Shown here: piece after piece, positions 1 to 8,976 of the stretch
How positions within the stretch are numbered: position 1 is the first letter of the stretch
Layout: each line of letters opens with the position of its first letter
From: Lachnospiraceae bacterium
Lineage (GTDB): Bacteria > Bacillota > Clostridia > Lachnospirales > Lachnospiraceae
Reading direction: 5' to 3'
Assembly: GCA_017441265.1 (NCBI GenBank)
Contig: JAFRYE010000005.1
Span: 1-64,000, forward strand
DNA: 64,000 bases
The notes under the pieces: generated by a model
The model's database searches: none
The model's input: only the letters and a program-made list of their open reading frames with translations
What the model was told of the DNA's origin: nothing
Position numbers and translations under genes: made by a program

Positions 1-2
1 AT

Positions 3-986
3 GAGAGCTATGTGATCCTGTGCGGTGAGAGCGAGAAGACTGCCGAGACGGAAGCGACTGCGGACGACGATGACGACGTTGAGCTCGTGATCGAGGAAGC
101 GATCGGCGATGCGGAAGCGGCGGCTGAGGAAGCCGTCAGCGAAACCGAAGAAATCGTTGAAGAAGCAGCCGAAGAGGAAACCGAAGAAACTTCGGCCGAT
201 GAGGCTGAGGATGTAGCCGAGGAGTCGACGGGAGAGATCGCTGAGAATTCCGAGGAGACGGCAGAGACTTCGGAGGAGACCGAAGAGGTCGAGGAAGAAG
301 TCGAGGAAGCGGAAGAGTCCGAAGAAGTGACAGAAGAAGCGGACGAGACCGAAGAAGCTGAAGAAGTTGCAGATTCCGAGGAAGAGCCGGAAGTTACGGA
401 AGAACAAGACGAAGAGGCATTTTCCGAAGAATCCGATGAGTCGCACGAAGACGACGAATATTATGAAGATGACCTTGAGTTCGCGGAGGACGATGATTCC
501 GACGAGGACGAAGAGGATGATGAGTCCGAAGAGGAAGAGTCCGAGGACGACGATGAGCTCGACGAGGATGTAGACGACGAGAGCGAATCGGATGAGGACG
601 ATGATGACGTGCTTCTGTACGGCGCGGTTCCCGAGGAGGATGACGCAGCGGAGGAGGACGAGGATTCGGACGATGACGAGGACGAAGAGGAAGATGACGA
701 CGATGATGTCATCGTTCCGAAGGTCGGAGTCGACGAAGACGCGATTAATGAGGAATTGGATTCGGTAGCGGAGAAGCTGGCGAGCCAGATTTGCAGCGCG
801 GCCGAGGCTGACCGGGGAAGCTTGTATGAAGAGAGCGACGATCCCGACCGGCTTTTGGGAGACACGCAGGTAATCGAGAAGGAGACGCAGAAGGCGGTTG
901 CAGACGCATCGAAGGATTTCGACGATGCGGCGATCGAGCGGGCGCTTTACAATCTCCTCGGCGAGGACAAGGATAAAAAGAATTGA
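3..986 (+). CDS. Extremely acidic Glu/Asp-rich protein, 5' partial
   Basis: The frame is open to the left edge of the window, so the N-terminus is probably missing; a GTG at 12 could be an internal start. About two thirds of the visible protein is a low-complexity Glu/Asp/Ser/Ala tract whose first part is Glu-Ala-rich and second part Asp-Glu-rich. The last 90 residues or so are more normal in composition, predicted helical, and end in a Lys-rich tail. No enzymatic motif or membrane segment is visible, and I do not recognise a family. It lies 67 bases upstream of murA on the same strand without an obvious terminator, so the two may be co-transcribed. The consistent codon structure and the single long frame argue that it is a real gene. 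Function is unknown; a polyanionic binding or spacer role would be pure speculation. Confidence 0.6.
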   Translation, partial: ESYVILCGESEKTAETEATADDDDDVELVIEEAIGDAEAAAEEAVSETEEIVEEAAEEETEETSADEAEDVAEESTGEIAENSEETAETSEETEEVEEEVEEAEESEEVTEEADETEEAEEVADSEEEPEVTEEQDEEAFSEESDESHEDDEYYEDDLEFAEDDDSDEDEEDDESEEEESEDDDELDEDVDDESESDEDDDDVLLYGAVPEEDDAAEEDEDSDDDEDEEEDDDDDVIVPKVGVDEDAINEELDSVAEKLASQICSAAEADRGSLYEESDDPDRLLGDTQVIEKETQKAVADASKDFDDAAIERALYNLLGEDKDKKN

Positions 987-1053
987 TCGAGGCTTTCGGG
1001 CGTCGTGACAGAATAAACAGTTGGAGGGCAGTCGGATCGGCCGACTGGTGCGT

Positions 1054-2322
1054 ATGAATCAATATATCATTAACGGCGGCAAGCCATTGTACGGTGATGT
1101 GACGATCGGAGGCGCGAAGAACGCGGCTCTGGGGATCATTGCCGCTGCGATCTTGACCGACGAAACGGTCACAATCGAAAACCTGCCGAACGTCAGCGAT
1201 ATCAATGTGTTGCTGGAGGCTATTCGCAGCATCGGCGCAACGGTTGATCGCGTGAGCGACCATGAGGTAAAGATCTGCGGAGCAACGATCACGTCGGAAG
1301 TTGTGGATTCGGAATATGTTCAGAAGATCCGCGCTTCGTACTACCTGCTCGGCGCACTCATCGGCAAACGCGGCAAGGCGCACGTTGCTATGCCCGGCGG
1401 ATGTGAGATCGGTGCCCGTCCCATGGATCAGCATTTGAAGGGATTTCGCGCTCTCGGCGTGAAATGCGAGGAGCTGGACGGCAGCATTGAGGCAGAGGTT
1501 GAACACCTCAAGGGCAGTCATATGGTTCTCGACGTTTCGAGTGTCGGAGCGACGATCAATATCATGCTCGCGGCTGTTCTGGCCGAGGGAACCACGGTGA
1601 TCGAGGGTGTGGCGAAAGAGCCGCACATCGTTGATGTGGCGAACTTCCTCAACAGCATGGGCGCCAAGATCAGAGGCGCCGGAACTAACGCCATCCGTGT
1701 CTACGGAACCGAAAAACTGCACGGAACGACGTACTCCATCATTCCCGACCAGATCGAGGCGGGAACGTTCATGTGCCTTGTGGCGGCTACGAAGGGCGAT
1801 GTGACGCTTCACAACGTCATTCCGAAGCATTTGGAGTCCATCACGTCGAAGCTGTTGGAGATCGGCGTGAATGTTGAAGAGTCGGATGAGGAAGTGCGCG
1901 TGGTTGCGTTGCCCGGTACGAGAGTCCGCTCCACCCGTGTGCAGACCAATGTGTACCCCGGATTCCCGACGGATATGCAGCCGCAGATCACGGCTGTTCT
2001 GATGTGCGCGCAGGGCAACAGCGACGTGACCGAGAGTATTTTCGAGAGCCGTTTCCGCTATGTGGAACAGCTTCGGAAAATGGGCGCTTCCATCGATGTC
2101 AAGGAAGACCAGTCGTCCTGCAAGGTTCACGGAGTGGCTGCGGTCACCGGAGCCGATATGGACATCCCGGATCTTCGTGCGGGCGCTGCTCTGACGATCG
2201 CTGCGCTTGCGGCTGAGGGCAGAAGTGTGCTCAGCGGCATCGAGTACATCGAGCGCGGATATGAGGACTTTGACTTGAAACTGCGCGAGCTGGGCGCAGA
2301 TATCGAAAAAGTGCCAGTCTGA
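1054..2322 (+). CDS. murA: UDP-N-acetylglucosamine 1-carboxyvinyltransferase (MurA)
   Basis: Catalyses the first committed step of peptidoglycan synthesis in the cytoplasm, transferring enolpyruvate from PEP to UDP-GlcNAc. The N-terminal GGAKNAALG stretch and the loop PGGCEIGARPMD match the family; the Cys of that loop is the PEP-binding, fosfomycin-reactive residue (Cys115 in E. coli), so this copy should be fosfomycin-sensitive. The length (422 aa) is normal for MurA. The frame extends upstream to a TTG at 1021, but the ATG at 1054 matches the conserved N-terminus. It follows the acidic gene and is followed by a hairpin terminator before metK. Identification is secure; whether it is MurA1 or a second paralogue (MurA2/MurZ) cannot be told from here. 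Confidence 0.95.
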   Translation: MNQYIINGGKPLYGDVTIGGAKNAALGIIAAAILTDETVTIENLPNVSDINVLLEAIRSIGATVDRVSDHEVKICGATITSEVVDSEYVQKIRASYYLLGALIGKRGKAHVAMPGGCEIGARPMDQHLKGFRALGVKCEELDGSIEAEVEHLKGSHMVLDVSSVGATINIMLAAVLAEGTTVIEGVAKEPHIVDVANFLNSMGAKIRGAGTNAIRVYGTEKLHGTTYSIIPDQIEAGTFMCLVAATKGDVTLHNVIPKHLESITSKLLEIGVNVEESDEEVRVVALPGTRVRSTRVQTNVYPGFPTDMQPQITAVLMCAQGNSDVTESIFESRFRYVEQLRKMGASIDVKEDQSSCKVHGVAAVTGADMDIPDLRAGAALTIAALAAEGRSVLSGIEYIERGYEDFDLKLRELGADIEKVPV

Positions 2323-2329
2323 GGAAAAT

Positions 2330-2366
2330 AATCCCCGGAACCGGATTGTGTCCGGGGATTTATCAT
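2330..2366 (+). terminator. Hairpin terminator after murA
   Basis: A perfect 10-bp stem (2330-2339 pairing with 2351-2360, sequence AATCCCCGGA) with an 11-base loop, followed by the T-rich run tatcatttta. It lies 8 bases past the murA stop. Confidence 0.75.
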
Positions 2367-2403
2367 TTTACGAAAAGTGTTAACGGAAAGGACACGGAAG
2401 GAC

Positions 2404-3615
2404 ATGGAAAAGAGATTGTTTACTTCGGAGTCGGTGACGGAAGGCCATCCCGACAAAATCTGTGACCAGATTTCGGACGCCGTGCTGGACGCGCTGCTCG
2501 CGCAGGATCCGATGAGCCGCGTTGCCTGTGAGACGGCGATCACGACAGGCCTTGTGCTGGTGATGGGCGAGATTTCCACCGACGGCTATGTGGATATTCA
2601 GAAGACGGTCCGCGACACGATCCGCGAGATAGGCTACACTCGCGCAAAATACGGCTTTGACGCCGACACCTGCGGCGTTATCGTCGCGCTGGACGAGCAG
2701 TCCGCGGACATCGCCATGGGCGTGAACAAGGCGCTCGAGGCAAAGGATTACGACGGCAATTCGGAAAATGACCGCAAGGTCGTGGACGACCTCGAAGTCG
2801 GCGCCGGCGACCAGGGTATGATGTTCGGCTACGCGACGAACGAGACGCCCGAGCTGATGCCCTATCCGATCTCCCTCGCGCACAAGCTGACGAGAAAGCT
2901 TGCCGAGGTTCGCAAGAACGGAACGCTTCCGTACCTGCGTCCGGACGGCAAATCCCAGGTGACGGTGGAGTACGACGAGAACGGCAAGCCCGTGCATCTG
3001 CACGCGGTCGTGCTCTCGACGCAGCACGATCCGGATGTGACGCAGGAACAGCTGCATTCGGATGTGAGAAAGTATGTGCTCGATCCGGTGCTTCCGGCAG
3101 ATATGGTTGACGACGACACGATCTTCTACATCAATCCCACGGGTCGCTTTGTGATCGGCGGACCGAACGGCGATTCCGGTCTCACGGGCCGCAAGATCAT
3201 CGTGGATACCTACGGCGGATACGCCCGCCACGGCGGCGGCGCATTTTCCGGCAAAGACTGCACGAAGGTGGACCGCTCCGCGAGCTACGCGGCGCGTTAC
3301 GTGGCTAAGAACGTTGTGGCGGCAGGTCTTGCCGATCGCTGCGAGGTTCAGCTGTCCTACGCCATCGGTGTGGCGGAACCGACATCGGTCATGCTCGATA
3401 CTTTCGGCACCGGAAAGCTTTCCGACGTTGAACTCACAAAGCTTGTTCGCAAGGTCTTCGACCTCCGTCCGGGTGGAATTATCAAGATGCTCGATCTTCG
3501 CCGGCCGATCTACAAGCAGACGGCGGCGTACGGACATTTCGGGCGCACGGACGTGGATCTTCCGTGGGAGCGCACGGATCGCGCAGACGAACTCAAGGCG
3601 CTGGCCGGAATGTGA
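2404..3615 (+). CDS. metK: S-adenosylmethionine synthetase (MetK)
   Basis: Makes S-adenosylmethionine from ATP and methionine. The N-terminal [17 protein letters not shown] motif, the central [15 protein letters not shown]-binding loop and the GGGAFSGKD phosphate-binding loop are all present and intact. The length (403 aa) is typical. The frame opens at a TTG at 2377, but the ATG at 2404 preceded by GGAAAGGA and GGAAGG fits the usual N-terminus. It is flanked by terminators on both sides and is probably monocistronic. No SAM riboswitch was recognised in the short upstream gap. Confidence 0.97.
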   Translation: MEKRLFTSESVTEGHPDKICDQISDAVLDALLAQDPMSRVACETAITTGLVLVMGEISTDGYVDIQKTVRDTIREIGYTRAKYGFDADTCGVIVALDEQSADIAMGVNKALEAKDYDGNSENDRKVVDDLEVGAGDQGMMFGYATNETPELMPYPISLAHKLTRKLAEVRKNGTLPYLRPDGKSQVTVEYDENGKPVHLHAVVLSTQHDPDVTQEQLHSDVRKYVLDPVLPADMVDDDTIFYINPTGRFVIGGPNGDSGLTGRKIIVDTYGGYARHGGGAFSGKDCTKVDRSASYAARYVAKNVVAAGLADRCEVQLSYAIGVAEPTSVMLDTFGTGKLSDVELTKLVRKVFDLRPGGIIKMLDLRRPIYKQTAAYGHFGRTDVDLPWERTDRADELKALAGM

Positions 3616-3629
3616 TATACAGCATATGA

Positions 3630-3657
3630 CAGGGACTGAAAGGTCCCTGTTTTTTTT
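3630..3657 (+). terminator. Rho-independent terminator after metK
   Basis: A 7-bp stem, CAGGGAC/GTCCCTG (3630-3636 with 3643-3649), followed directly by eight T. A textbook intrinsic terminator. Confidence 0.9.
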
Positions 3658-3689
3658 GCGCGGAAAATGAGAAAAAGCGTCGGTTGGAT

Positions 3690-3718
3690 TTGCCAAATCC
3701 CACGGTTTGCGGTATGAT
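3690..3718 (+). promoter_or_regulatory. Sigma70-type promoter for the beta-CASP nuclease
   Basis: TTGCCA (3690-3695), a 17-base spacer and TATGAT (3713-3718). It lies between the metK terminator and the start at 3773, and probably also drives the downstream ligase and priming transferase. Confidence 0.7.
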
Positions 3719-3772
3719 GTACTAAGGGGTACTGTAAGAAAGTACCGAATTGACGGAGGTATTGAGGAAACC

Positions 3773-5392
3773 ATGCGAATGCAATTTTTGGGCGCCGCTC
3801 GCGAGGTGACGGGATCCTGCACGCTGCTGCATGCAAACGGGTTTAAGATTCTGGTTGACTGCGGGATGGAGCAGGGGAAAGACACCTACGAAAACTGCGA
3901 GATGCCCTGTATGCCGGGGGATATTGACTGCGTGCTTCTGACGCACGCGCACATCGATCATTCGGGGAAACTGCCGCTGCTGGTGGCAGGCGGTTTCAAG
4001 GGGCCGATCTACACATCGATCCCCACCGCGAAACTGTGCGATATCATGCTGAAGGATTCGGCGCACATTCAGGAGGTTGAGACGTCCTGGAAGTCGCGCA
4101 AGGCGATGCGGGCAGGAAGGGAAGCCGCGCATCCGCTGTATACGATGGACGACGCGCTGGCGGCGATCGAGCTGTTGAAGCCGCTGCCGTACCATGAGAC
4201 GATCGACGTTTTGGACGGCGTGACCGTTCGGCTTTTGGACGCTGGACATCTTCTCGGGTCCGCGAGCATCGAAGTCACGGTCAACGAGGGCGGCAACATC
4301 ACGAAGGTGCTTTTCTCGGGCGACCTTGGAAACCGCAACCGGCCGTTGATCCGCGATCCGGAGCTGCCGGATGCGGCTGAGGACTACGTCGTGATCGAGT
4401 CCACCTACGGTATGCGCGAGCACGGACCGAGGGCGGATTACGCCGGGCAGCTGGCGCAGATCCTGCAGACGACATTTGACAAAGGCGGAAATGTGGTGAT
4501 CCCGGCATTTGCCGTGGGAAGAACCCAGGAGATGCTCTATTTGATCCGGGAGATCAAGACAGCCGGCCTGGTGAAGGGCCACGATGATTTTCCGGTTTGG
4601 GTCGACAGCCCGCTGGCCATTGAGGCTACGAACATCTACAGCCAGGACATGCTGTCCTACTGCGATGAAGACACTGCGGCGCTGATCCGCGACGGCGTGA
4701 ACCCGCTTCGTTTTCCAGGGCTGAATATCTCCCTCACAAGCGATTCCTCGCGCGCGATCAATGAGGACCGCGAGCCGAAGGTGATCCTGTCCGCCAGCGG
4801 AATGTGCGAGGCCGGCCGGATCCGCCATCACTTAAAGCACAATCTCTGGAGACCGGAGTCGACGATCCTCTTCGTCGGATATCAGGCGGTCGGAACCCTG
4901 GGGCGCACGCTCCTCGACGGTGCGACGTCCGTAAAGATCTTCGGCGAGGAGATCAGCATCCGCGCGAACATCGTGAAGATGGAAGGGATCAGCGGCCATG
5001 CCGACCAGCCGATCCTTTTGGATTGGCTCCGCGCGCTGCCGTCGAAGCCGAAGAAGGTCTTCATGAACCACGGCGACGACGAAACCTGCGCCGCATGGGC
5101 GGAGCTCGTATGGAAAGAGCTCGGCTACGCCACGGAGGCGCCCTATAACGGCGCTTTGTACGATCTGGTGACGAACACCCGCCTAGCGGACGGAAACCGC
5201 GCCAAATTGGCTGATATGGCCCCTGAGGAGGCAGCGAAGAAACAATCTTCCGCCTCAGCGGTATTTGACCGGCTTGTCCTTGCCGGCAAGAAGCTCCTGG
5301 CCGTGATCGAGAGAAACCGCGGATCGTCGAACAAGGATCTCGGCAAGTTCGCGGACCAGATCAATGCGCTGGCCGGAAAATGGGATAAGTAA
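3773..5392 (+). CDS. Metallo-beta-lactamase/beta-CASP family nuclease
   Basis: A 539-residue protein of the beta-CASP branch of the metallo-beta-lactamase fold, whose members are zinc-dependent RNA endo/exonucleases (CPSF73/YSH1-like in bacteria). The HxHxDH zinc motif is seen as THAHIDHSG (H58, H60, D62, H63). Later family features include FSGDLG, the ESTYG motif, SASGMCEAGRI and a C-terminal GISGHADQ segment. The frame starts at 3707, but the ATG at 3773, after GGAGGTATTGAGG, opens directly into the conserved beta-strand, so I chose it. It has its own promoter. The next gene starts two bases after its stop, suggesting translational coupling with the polysaccharide ligase, although the functions look unrelated. 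Substrate is not predictable from sequence. Confidence 0.9.
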   Translation: MRMQFLGAAREVTGSCTLLHANGFKILVDCGMEQGKDTYENCEMPCMPGDIDCVLLTHAHIDHSGKLPLLVAGGFKGPIYTSIPTAKLCDIMLKDSAHIQEVETSWKSRKAMRAGREAAHPLYTMDDALAAIELLKPLPYHETIDVLDGVTVRLLDAGHLLGSASIEVTVNEGGNITKVLFSGDLGNRNRPLIRDPELPDAAEDYVVIESTYGMREHGPRADYAGQLAQILQTTFDKGGNVVIPAFAVGRTQEMLYLIREIKTAGLVKGHDDFPVWVDSPLAIEATNIYSQDMLSYCDEDTAALIRDGVNPLRFPGLNISLTSDSSRAINEDREPKVILSASGMCEAGRIRHHLKHNLWRPESTILFVGYQAVGTLGRTLLDGATSVKIFGEEISIRANIVKMEGISGHADQPILLDWLRALPSKPKKVFMNHGDDETCAAWAELVWKELGYATEAPYNGALYDLVTNTRLADGNRAKLADMAPEEAAKKQSSASAVFDRLVLAGKKLLAVIERNRGSSNKDLGKFADQINALAGKWDK

Positions 5393-5393
5393 A

Positions 5394-6788
5394 ATGAGTG
5401 AGAAGACGAGTAAAAAAAGAGAAGCCGCGATCGACGCTGAGAAGCGATGGGACAGGGGGTGCGACATCCTGGCCTTTATCGCTTTGTGCCTGTTTGTCCT
5501 GAGTCCGGTGATCCAGGTGATCCGCGAGTGGCTGTTCCCGCACAGAGTGAGTGAATATTTCGGGAATATGCGGACATATCCGTCCACCGTCAACATGATC
5601 ATGACTGCCGTGATCCTTGCGGCGACCCTGCGGTGGTCCGGACTTCTTATGAAGACGATACAAAAATTCAAAGAGGGCGAGCGCCCGAAACTGTTTCTTC
5701 CCCTGGTGATCTTCGGTGCCCTTGCTCTCTGGACCTATATCAGCCAGAGCATCAACGGTTTCACCGATTACGCGCTGATGGGCGAGGAGTACCGCAACGA
5801 GAGTCTGCTGACGTTCATCACCTATCTGATGGGCTACTTCTTCCTGGGAACGACGCTACGATCGGAGCGGTTCCGCAAGGCGCTCAGTATCATTTTCCTC
5901 GGATCAAATCTGGTGATCGGCGTCCTTGCGTTGATCGACCGGTTCGGGCCGAAACTCCGCGTGTTCTTTGACAGTGAGGGGATGTCGGCGATCTTCCACC
6001 AATTCAACCACTACGGATACTACCTGACGATGGCGATCCTTGTGGCGGCGACTCTGTTCATCGCGGCGGGAAGCAGTCTTTGGATTCGCATCTTCAGCGC
6101 CGTCGTGTTTGTTGTCGACAACGTGATCCTGATCCTGAACAACACGTTCGGCTGCTATCTTGCCGTGATTTTGGCGCTGCTGTTCGGCGGCGTTGTGATT
6201 GCGATCTTCCGCAAAAACCGCGGTGAATGGGTCCGCGTTGCGATTGTCTGGGCAGCGTTTGCGTTGATCACGGTCGTGATGCATTCGTTAGAGCTGGGGT
6301 CGAAGACCAACATGTCGCGGCTTGTGAGCGACATCGGAAAGATTACATCCGACGACGAGAAGGCCGCTTCTGCCGGAACCGGCCGCTGGGCGCTGTGGAA
6401 GCACACGGTTGATTATATCTCGGAAAAGCCCGTGGTCGGCTGGGGCGTCGACGGCATCACGAGGCGTCTTGAAGCGGAGAAGGATACGATCAATGACCGG
6501 CCCCACAACGAGTACCTGCAGTGGGCGGCATTTTTCGGAATACCCGCGGCACTTCTTTATTTCGCGGGACTCTGCGTGATCATGTTCGGAATGTTCCCGC
6601 GGCTCAAAGGCTCCGACAGTGTGAGCCTCGCCTGCTTCGTGGGCGCTGCGGGGTATATCGCGTCGGCATTCGTCGGCAATACAATGTACTACACAGCACC
6701 GTTTTTCTTCATCATCCTTGGGATGACGTGCCGGGATCGGTTCTACGGGAAACAGTCGGATGAAGCTTCAGGGAAGGATGCAGCATGA
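5394..6788 (+). CDS. O-antigen ligase/Wzy polymerase family membrane protein
   Basis: A polytopic membrane protein of 464 aa with roughly ten or more hydrophobic segments. Near residues 325-375 it carries the Wzy_C/WaaL-type periplasmic loop: an RWALWKHTVDYISEKPVVGWG stretch followed by DRPHNEYLQWAAFFG, with the conserved H-N-x-Y/L. Members polymerise or ligate undecaprenyl-linked glycans outside the membrane. Its start overlaps the neighbourhood of the upstream stop (ATG two bases past it), and its end overlaps the next gene's ATG by 4 bases, so it is translated together with the priming transferase. In a Gram-positive it would polymerise a capsule-like repeat or attach a glycan to a wall polymer; which of these cannot be told. 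Confidence 0.88.
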   Translation: MSEKTSKKREAAIDAEKRWDRGCDILAFIALCLFVLSPVIQVIREWLFPHRVSEYFGNMRTYPSTVNMIMTAVILAATLRWSGLLMKTIQKFKEGERPKLFLPLVIFGALALWTYISQSINGFTDYALMGEEYRNESLLTFITYLMGYFFLGTTLRSERFRKALSIIFLGSNLVIGVLALIDRFGPKLRVFFDSEGMSAIFHQFNHYGYYLTMAILVAATLFIAAGSSLWIRIFSAVVFVVDNVILILNNTFGCYLAVILALLFGGVVIAIFRKNRGEWVRVAIVWAAFALITVVMHSLELGSKTNMSRLVSDIGKITSDDEKAASAGTGRWALWKHTVDYISEKPVVGWGVDGITRRLEAEKDTINDRPHNEYLQWAAFFGIPAALLYFAGLCVIMFGMFPRLKGSDSVSLACFVGAAGYIASAFVGNTMYYTAPFFFIILGMTCRDRFYGKQSDEASGKDAA

Positions 6789-8908
6789 TCAAGCAGAATC
6801 AGAAATATCTTAACCGAATCAGCGCCGCCATCGATTTTGTCCTGGTGTTTCTGTCTTACCTTTTTGCCGCGTGGTTCCGCCTGAAGGTGCTTGACGGTTC
6901 GTGGGAAAATAAGGGCTTGAGCCGGCCGATGATCATCGCCTCGCTGTTTTACGCAGCCGGGCTGATCTTCATGCTCTCGATCTTCGGATTCTATCGACTT
7001 ACCCGAATTAAGAAACTGTCGAGAAAACTCGGAATCTTATTTTTCACAACTACGTTGGCCATCTTTATTGTCACGGCCTTCATCTTCGTGTTCAAGATCG
7101 AGGATGTGTCCCGTGGTATCATCGCGATCTTCTACGCGCTGACGATCGTTGTTCTCAGCCTCAAGCAGATAGCCGTGCGCATGGTCCTGAACCAGATCCG
7201 CAAATCCGGCTACAACATCAAGCATGAGATCGTAGTGGGCGACGGAAGGCTGGCAAAACAATACCGGGAAGACATCGGCAACGAGCCGGAACTCGGAATT
7301 CAGATCGATGAGATCGTTGCGGCCGATTCGGATCTGGAAAGCCGATTCATGAATACGTCCATCGACGAGGTCGTGATCGCGCTGGAGCCGGAACAGTACG
7401 GCAACATCACAAAAGTCATATCCGCCTGCGAGAAAAGCGGCGTCAAATACTATGTCATCCCGTTCTATAACGACATGATTCCCGCGCATCCCGTGTTCGA
7501 GAACATCGGGAGAACCAAACTTGTCAACATGCGAGCAAACCGGCTGGAGGCACTCGGCTGGGCAGCGCTGAAGCGAGCCTTTGATATCCTTGTGAGCGCT
7601 TTGGGAATCCTTCTTCTCAGCCCTCTTTTGCTGATCCTTGCGATTGGCGTCAAGCTGTCGAGCCCCGGTCCTGTTTTCTTCCGTCAGGAGCGCGTGGGGT
7701 ATCACCGCAAGAAATTTTCCATGCTGAAGTTCCGTTCCATGGTGGTCAACAAAGAGTCCGACACCGCATGGAGCAAGAAAGGGGATAACCGCCGGACCAA
7801 ATTCGGGTCGTTCATTCGGAAGACCAGTCTGGACGAGCTCCCGCAGCTGTTCAACGTGCTGTTCGGCAGCATGAGCCTCGTCGGACCGAGACCGGAGCTC
7901 CCGTATTTCGTGGAGAAGTTCAAAGAGGAAGTGCCGCTCTACATGGTGAAGCACCAGGTGAAACCCGGCATCACCGGGTGGGCGCAGGTCAACGGTTACC
8001 GCGGTGATACCAGCATCAAAAAGAGAATTGAACTGGATCTTTGGTACATCGACAACTGGAGCCCCTTGTTGGATCTTCGCATTTTCTTTAAGACCGTTCC
8101 GTGGGCGATGATCAACAGCGAGAAGCTGGGTACGGTCGTCGAGTCCGAAGCGGACGTCAAGATTGTTGTTGCGAGCCATAAAGCATATTGGATGCCCACC
8201 GATGAGATGTATGTCCCGGTGCAGGTGGGTGCCGAGGGCAAGGAAGATCTCGGGTTTACTCCGGACAATACCGGCGATAACATCAGCGCAAAGAACCCCA
8301 ATTACTGCGAGCTGACCGGATTGTATTGGGCATGGAAAAACCTGAATTGCGAGTATTTGGGGCTCGCCCATTACCGGAGGCATTTTACGGTGCGGCGCGG
8401 CAGTAAGGATCGTCGTGACGTGCTTGCTCTCGACCAGGCAAGAAGTCTACTAAGCAACGTCGATGTGATCTTGCCGAAGAAGCGCAACTATTGGATCGAG
8501 ACCAATTACAAACAATACATTCATGCACACCACGCGATCGACCTGGATGAAACCAGGCGGATTCTTGAGGAGCGTTATTCGGATTATCTGCCCGTGTACG
8601 ATGCCTATATGAAGCGCACCAAAGGCCATCGCTTCAACATGTTCGTCATGAAGAAGGAACTGGCGGACCGGTATTGCGAATGGCTGTTTGACATCCTGTT
8701 TGAGTTGGAAAAGCGTTTGGATATCAGCGCCTACAGTGACAATGATAAGCGTGTGTTCGGCTTTGTCGCGGAGCGGCTTCTCGACGTTTGGCTTGAGACA
8801 AACAAGATTCAGAGCAAGGATGTTCCGTATATGTTCCTGGAGAAGGAGAACTGGATTGTCAAGGGCTTCCGATTTCTTTCACGAAAAATAAAAGCGAAGA
8901 AACAATAG
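6785..8908 (+). CDS. Priming sugar-phosphate transferase fused to DUF4422 glycosyltransferase-like domain
   Basis: A 707-residue two-part enzyme. Residues 1 to about 460 form a WbaP/ExoY-type polyprenyl-phosphate sugar-1-phosphate transferase: several N-terminal membrane helices, a CoA-binding-like domain, then the helix before the catalytic core with the motifs KRAFDI, SPGPVFFRQERVG, KFRSM and RKTSLDELPQLFNVL...GPRPELP. Residues about 465 to 700 begin with IVVASHKAYWMP and contain ELTGLYWAWKN...YLGLAHYRRHF, the hallmarks of DUF4422, a family in capsule loci thought to be glycosyltransferases. The fusion would load the first sugar onto undecaprenyl phosphate and possibly add the second. The two domains usually occur as separate proteins. 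It is the last gene of a (+) operon and is followed by a bidirectional terminator. Confidence 0.9.
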   Translation: MIKQNQKYLNRISAAIDFVLVFLSYLFAAWFRLKVLDGSWENKGLSRPMIIASLFYAAGLIFMLSIFGFYRLTRIKKLSRKLGILFFTTTLAIFIVTAFIFVFKIEDVSRGIIAIFYALTIVVLSLKQIAVRMVLNQIRKSGYNIKHEIVVGDGRLAKQYREDIGNEPELGIQIDEIVAADSDLESRFMNTSIDEVVIALEPEQYGNITKVISACEKSGVKYYVIPFYNDMIPAHPVFENIGRTKLVNMRANRLEALGWAALKRAFDILVSALGILLLSPLLLILAIGVKLSSPGPVFFRQERVGYHRKKFSMLKFRSMVVNKESDTAWSKKGDNRRTKFGSFIRKTSLDELPQLFNVLFGSMSLVGPRPELPYFVEKFKEEVPLYMVKHQVKPGITGWAQVNGYRGDTSIKKRIELDLWYIDNWSPLLDLRIFFKTVPWAMINSEKLGTVVESEADVKIVVASHKAYWMPTDEMYVPVQVGAEGKEDLGFTPDNTGDNISAKNPNYCELTGLYWAWKNLNCEYLGLAHYRRHFTVRRGSKDRRDVLALDQARSLLSNVDVILPKKRNYWIETNYKQYIHAHHAIDLDETRRILEERYSDYLPVYDAYMKRTKGHRFNMFVMKKELADRYCEWLFDILFELEKRLDISAYSDNDKRVFGFVAERLLDVWLETNKIQSKDVPYMFLEKENWIVKGFRFLSRKIKAKKQ

Positions 8909-8934
8909 GCCTTAGTAAGACTTTTTCAATAATT

Positions 8935-8976
8935 AACGGTAAGCAGATTTCGAAGAAAAATGCTTACCGTTTTTTC
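8935..8976. terminator. Bidirectional terminator between convergent polysaccharide operons
   Basis: An 11-bp stem, AACGGTAAGCA/TGCTTACCGTT (8935-8945 with 8961-8971), followed by a T run on the + strand. It sits exactly between the stop of the priming transferase and the stop of the convergent ABC ATPase. Confidence 0.8.

Noticed and set aside
367..573. Basic Arg/Lys-rich 68-residue frame inside the acidic gene
   Set aside because: It is the +1 shifted reading of GAA/GAC-rich codons and has no independent support.
1021..1053. TTG start extending murA by 11 residues
   Set aside because: The conserved MurA N-terminus begins at the ATG at 1054, so the upstream codons are not needed.
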